Of a DNA stretch of 64,000 bases, positions 59,171-64,000 are shown in pieces; the stretch's first letter is position 1, and each line of letters opens with the position of its first letter. Origin of the DNA: Amphiura filiformis (lineage: Eukaryota > Echinodermata > Ophiuroidea > Amphilepidida > Amphiuridae); NCBI RefSeq assembly GCF_039555335.1, contig NC_092646.1, positions 34,563,380-34,627,379 on the forward strand, in the 5' to 3' direction. Under the pieces are notes generated by a model. That model was not told the origin of the DNA, made no database searches, and worked only from the letters and a program-made list of their open reading frames with translations. The translations under genes and the position numbers were made by a program.

Positions 59171-60818
59171 CATATTGAAGTGCCACCCCGGGGCTGAAAT
59201 GTAACCGTATGGATACATTTTATCCTTTAAAACAATAATGTAACATTAGCATAGTAAGCAAAGAAAGATTAGGAAAAGTAAAGCATATTTATTGCAGTGA
59301 GAGAGGTGTAAAATCGTACTGCATGGGACGAGAGGGTTGGTTTCAAATAAAAAAGGAATAAAGATCTTACCATTTCAGTTACTATTGTAAGGAAATCATG
59401 TTGTGGGGGTTGTTGGACCATAACTATTTTATTTAAAATATAGGTTTGTTGAGGATTGTTTTCCAAGTGGACATAATATTATGATAATTATAACTGTCGG
59501 TTGTAATACCTGGCAATATATTATGCCTCATTTCAAATATATAGTTTTAGTTTTGGTTTTGGTTTTGGTCACGTGGTTTCCTATTGTCCTGCCTAACCAC
59601 TTGAATCATAAGATATCGAACTCATTGTTTCTACCTTTTGTTTAAAACCGAACATTTGTGTCAGTCAGTTTCGGTTTTGGTTTCAGTTTCTTATAAGTGG
59701 TGTGGATCGTAAAATTATTTGATTTGAAGTTACCTACTCTAAGTATACAAAAGAAATGTTTAAATTTCGCAGTGCAATATTCACGAGCAGAGAAGTCGAA
59801 CAAAGCAGTCTACATTTGAAAGCATTGATTTAGTTTGAAAGCATTGACTTGAGACTACGAATTAGCCTAAGCTGATTTCACTGTGAAAATATATAGACCA
59901 TCGAAATATTTCCACAGACATTACAATAGGCACTTGACAGATTATGACTTCAGTGTTATAAACACTATTATACACAAATCTATTTATGTGCATGTCGCAT
60001 GACGGAAGATCAATATCATAGAAAGCTGGTTTAAACTAACTTTTATTCAATTTATTTATTGGAGAATAGAGAGAGAGAGATAGAAGAGATCGCCAGGAAA
60101 AGAGGGTATGTGTGTGTGAGGGGGAGGGGGTAAGGGTAAGGGAGAAAGAGAAACAGAGGGGAGAGAGCATTGGAAGTGGGAAGGGAAGGAGGGGGAGATG
60201 GGGCTCAAGAGTGGAGTGGAATAATAGGGAAGAGTCGATATCGAGTGTGGGGAGGTTCTGGTTCTGGTTCTGGTTAGTTACTCTGCAAACGCCTCTGTAG
60301 GCTATCACGCAAAGGGGAAGGGAGGAGGTTATATATAGGTGGCGGAGGGAACATAGGTAAGAGGTATGGGTTGTGCTTTCCGGGGAATAATCTAATTCAT
60401 AATCAAATCATCTACATCATCATGCATCGTTTATATTTCAGACAAATAAACAAAACACCCCCACCCCTCAATATATGCACATGATGTCTATGCATAACTT
60501 ATCAAACGAATCTCGGAACTAGGGTGTAATTTTATGGTGTCATGGAAGTGTGCCACATACGGCAGAGAGCATCAAAAGTCGTCCGCGTTGATAGATATCG
60601 ATAATGAAAATGTTAGCACAATAGGCTATTATATACGTATGGTTATAGGCCATTATACTTTTGATTATATATACCCTCTTGTGTCCTCCCAGCACAATAG
60701 TGTTATGATTGCATACCAGTTCATCTCCACATTTTAATCCCTTGATTTTTGGTTTCTGAACAATAGAGAAACCAAAACTATATATTTGAAATGAGGGAAT
60801 TAGACTAGGAGCCCAGAC
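59171..60818. other. Intergenic; (TTTTGG)n, (GA)n and G-rich tracts
   Basis: (TTTTGG)n at 59,547-59,568. cctcatttcaaatatatagt at 59,525 recurs inverted at 60,780-60,795, about 1.26 kb apart, and may mark the ends of an unrecognised element. 60,066-60,200 is (GA)n/purine-rich; (GGTTCT)n at 60,247-60,268. Confidence 0.5.
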
Positions 60819-60820
60819 AA

Positions 60821-61680
60821 TTTATTCAGCTCATCAGACACAAAAGGTTTGATGGCCTGGTTATGTTAGTATAGGGCCAAGATTCAAAATTCCATATTGC
60901 TGCCGGGTCACAGCCTGTACGTTTAGCCTGGGGGTCACAAAATAGGGGGCCAAAAAATGCATTTATTCAGCTCAAGAGACACATGGACAAAACTTGTTGG
61001 ATATCACTCCCAGGAGGATACTTTTCATGCCTATAGCCATGACAGCAATTTGGGCCTGTGCAGGGGCTCAGACAGTAGCCCCAAAGGGGCCCGCCCATAT
61101 GGTGTTATTCAGCTGAAGAGACACATGGATAAAACTTTTTGCATTGGAACTATCACCCATTGGGGTGCTCAAAAATACCAATGACAGCAACTTTGTCCTG
61201 TACGGGGGCACAGACAGTAGCCTTAAAGGGCCTGATGTCCAACAACTGATTTATTCAGCTGAAGAGACACATGGATTAATCTTTTGCATTGGAACTATTA
61301 CCCATTGGGGTTTACAAAAATACCAATGATAGCAACTTTTTCCTGTACGGGGGCCCAGACAGTAGCCTCAAAGGGCCCATGTCCCATAACTGATTTATTC
61401 AGCTGAAGAGACACATGGATGAATCTTTTTGCAGTTGAACTATTACCCATTGGGGTTTACAAAATACCAATGACAGCAACTTTTTCCTGTACGGGCCCCA
61501 GACAGTAGCCTCAAAGGGCCCATGTCCCATAACTGATTTATTCAGCTGAAGAGACACATGGATGAAACTTTTTGCAGTGGAACTATTACCCATTGGGGTT
61601 TACAAAAATACCAATGTTAGCAACTTTTTTTTGTACGAGGGCTCAGACAGTAGCCTCAAAGGGCCCGATGTCCCATATGT
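60821..61680. repeat. Minisatellite, six units of 141-146 bp
   Basis: The word ttattcagct starts at 60,822, 60,963, 61,105, 61,251, 61,395 and 61,538. Each unit continues gagacacatgga, (after the first) acccattgggg..aaataccaatg, tcctgtacgggg and cagacagtagcc..aaagggcc. The first unit is the most diverged and the last four are close to each other. Confidence 0.92.
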
Positions 61681-61689
61681 TAACACCTT

Positions 61690-62233
61690 GTTTGGTAACT
61701 CAACCAGAGTTAAATTGATATATCAAACCGCATTTATTAACATTTGCGAAACATCAAAAATACATGAAATACACAAGAATAAAAATATTAATTACACAAC
61801 AGAGATATTAAACCTAGGACAACTTGCTTACCCTGTCCAGCAGGGGGCAAGGCAAGGTAACTTTAAAATTTAAGAAAGCAAAAGGTTAATAAATTCCCAA
61901 AACCAATGGTGAAAACTCATTCTTCAGCATCTACCCAAACACACCTATACCCACACTTACATACTCAACCCACTAATGCTTCATTTACTCCCTTGCACAT
62001 ACACCTCAACTAAACACTTACACACTCCTGCTCCTGACTACACTCATTCACAACACAAATCTACACACTTACATGCACACACTCCTATAACTGCATAACA
62101 AAGCAAATGCATAAAATCATGGTCGTATTGCACATCATAAATAAATACAAGTATACAACATTGGAAAAGTCACATTTGAATCAAGTCAGTTGGATGAAGC
62201 AACTAGTCTCTGGGAGCCATCAGGCACACATGA
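61690..62233 (-). mobile_element. Probable 3' UTR of the R2-type LINE
   Basis: Lies directly after the endonuclease frame on the minus strand, contains an AATAAA (plus tttatt near 61,734) and ends against the minisatellite. The boundary is inferred; no tail or target duplication can be read. Confidence 0.5.
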
Positions 62234-64000
62234 TTATGGAGGGTTGTAAACCCGAGAGGTAAACTTGCCATGGGAATAGAAGGAGAGAGGTGGAGAAGAC
62301 CAGACAGACAACTTGCGCCTACTGAACATTGACTGCGAGCAGGTGATGGCGGTTTTGCAAACATCTTGCATGATGACTCTCAGAGACTGCTTGGAGACAT
62401 TGGCATTACACAGATACTTCAGACTAGCATGGAAGTCACTTTGGATTGTATGACCAAGAGATCCAACTTCAATGGTCACATATTGCACATTATCAAACTG
62501 TTCACCCAGTTCTTGGATAAGAGTCAGATAGTTTGGCTTGTTTGCTTTTCTGTCCTTGGCATTGCACATACTTTGCTTAGAGTTGTGGGGAACAGTTAGT
62601 TCTCCCAGAGTCACACGATTCTTATTGCGATTGATGACCACAATGTCCGGTCTTGCCGAGGTTAACGAAATGTCAGGAGGAACCGTGGAAGGAGGGTTAC
62701 TAGTTGCTTGGAAGCCAGGGATGTCAGCATATATTGTGCTGCCATCTTGGACATTGTCTTTCAAGAATTGAACAATTGATGACAAGACACAGTCATGTCT
62801 CCAGGTGAATCTACCCTGTTGAAGTGCTTCCTGGCAGCCATTCAGAACATGAAAAGTTGTTGGATTGGGTTGACTACAGAGGCAGCAAACAGCTGAAGTT
62901 TGGATCTTCCACCTACGAAGGTTCACCTCTGTTGGTAATGTGTCTGATGATGCACGGAGCACAAAAGATAGTTGACCAGGTGGTAAAATGGTCATGATCT
63001 TCCTACATAGCTTATTGTCACTCTCAAGTTCAACAGCTTCCAGGCACTTGGACTGTACTGACAGAGTTTGGAGCTTGTCATTCCATTTGGCAACAGAAGT
63101 GTCGGTGGTGGTCTTAGAGATGGCTTTCTTGCACGACTTCAAGGGCTTTTGAGTATCAATGTCCTTGATGATGTTCACACCAGGTAGTATAAACGCGGGG
63201 ATCAGAGTTGCGTCAGTGTCTAGAGATGGCAAGATTTCTCGCAGAAGGGCATCCTTTGTATGCAAAAAGATGGTTGAGTGCATTGGCTTTCAGATTTTCT
63301 GAAAAGTCAGGGAGGTAAGGTATGCCCAGAAGAGAAGGGTGGTGCAAAATGGCAACTGTCGCACTGCGTGGAAGATGGAGCCATGACTTCACATGTTTGT
63401 TTATCTTTGCTTGCGATTTCTCTAGGTTTGTCTTCGCGATATTGTGAACAGTCATAAAATACCGTATACTAGGGATCAAGTAATACAAGACAATCCATGT
63501 TTTGTATTCACCGCGGATAGGCTTCCTATCAATGCTCTTCAAACTGGAGTCAATAGTCTCAAGAAGCTTGGATCCAGCTGATGCAGTCGAGATAGCCTGC
63601 CGATGATTGGTAATCCTCCCAAGAAAGGTAGTGGGTTTGTCTTTGACCGACTGGACTCTATCACCATTCATAGAGAATGATGCATTGTTATCATTGATGG
63701 CAAGATGATAGCTTTTGTCTGGTCTGGGAGTGAGGCCCATCGCGGAGGCTAAAGCATGGAATTTGCTCAGTAACTTCTGGTGAGCGCATTTGTCAGCCGT
63801 TATCAGAGTCAAGTCGTCAGCGAATGATTTGCAGACATGTGGAGAAGACTTTCCCGTTTTAGACTCTTGAAGTTTACAGCGAACTTTCGGGAGGGGTCTT
63901 TCAGGTGGATTTGATGAGCGGTAACGCCTATCAGAGCCCCACGCTAAACACCATTCAGTCTGTTGGAGATTGATGTTGGTGGATTGCTTCTCTCCTTTGA
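62234..64000 (-). pseudogene. LINE with restriction-like endonuclease (R2/Hero-like), frameshifted, partial
   Basis: The first frame, open from the window edge to 63,213, has the reverse transcriptase catalytic motif in KSFADDLTLITA (63,813-63,824) followed by the thumb region (LASAMGLTPRPDKSYHLAIN, FLGRIT). The second frame (62,234 to about 63,283) has the zinc knuckle CCLCSQPNPTTFHVLNGC (C-x2-C-x7-H-x4-C), then WRHDCVLSS and the endonuclease core RPDIVVINRNKNRVTLGELT (PD...E.T), as in LINEs with a PD-(D/E)xK endonuclease. The frames overlap at 63,213-63,283 and the protein continues from one into the other, so one frameshift breaks the copy. The QG.PLSP-type motif expected before FADD is not visible in the part shown. 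Confidence 0.88.

Overview
The window is metazoan nuclear DNA: AT-rich, with short coding exons in long GT-AG introns, and with transposons, SINEs and satellites everywhere else. The one large gene (CLCA family) and the repeat style (tRNA-headed SINEs, R2-type and CR1/Rex-type LINEs, many foldback elements) suggest a marine invertebrate, probably a deuterostome. That placement is inference; no marker in the window fixes the species.

Layout. 1-7.7 kb: no gene; MITEs, two tRNA-Thr-type SINE copies, another SINE and a Tc1-like remnant. 7,727-43,423, minus strand: one complete gene for a calcium-activated chloride channel regulator (CLCA). I traced 15 coding exons through 14 GT-AG introns with phases that agree throughout, giving 2,964 coding bases and 987 residues: signal peptide, N-terminal zincin-like domain with HEWGHYRWGLFDE, VWA domain with a complete MIDAS, beta-sandwich segments, proline-rich linker, FN3-like domain, transmembrane helix and a Cys/Lys-rich cytosolic tail. 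The introns hold nearly every transposon class: a 2.8-kb Mutator-like foldback with a 9-bp target duplication, several TTAA-flanked foldbacks, a mariner-type remnant, a LINE, SINEs, and a recent 430-bp tandem duplication that copied most of one VWA exon without its acceptor.

43.4-55.7 kb: intergenic repeats, including two more TTAA foldbacks, an 85-copy TCA microsatellite, a 1.5-kb near-perfect palindrome, a hAT-like MITE and a 41-bp palindromic satellite. 55.8-56.1 kb, minus strand: an exon for a single-domain cold-shock protein of strikingly bacterial type, with a good splice acceptor in front and a poly(A) signal behind. 56.1-61.7 kb: MITEs and two minisatellites. 61.7-64.0 kb, minus strand: the 3' part of a LINE with a restriction-enzyme-like endonuclease, broken by a frameshift and cut by the window edge.

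The two host genes show no evident functional link. What organises the window is the CLCA gene acting as host to many layers of transposons, some nested so that the order of insertion can be read.
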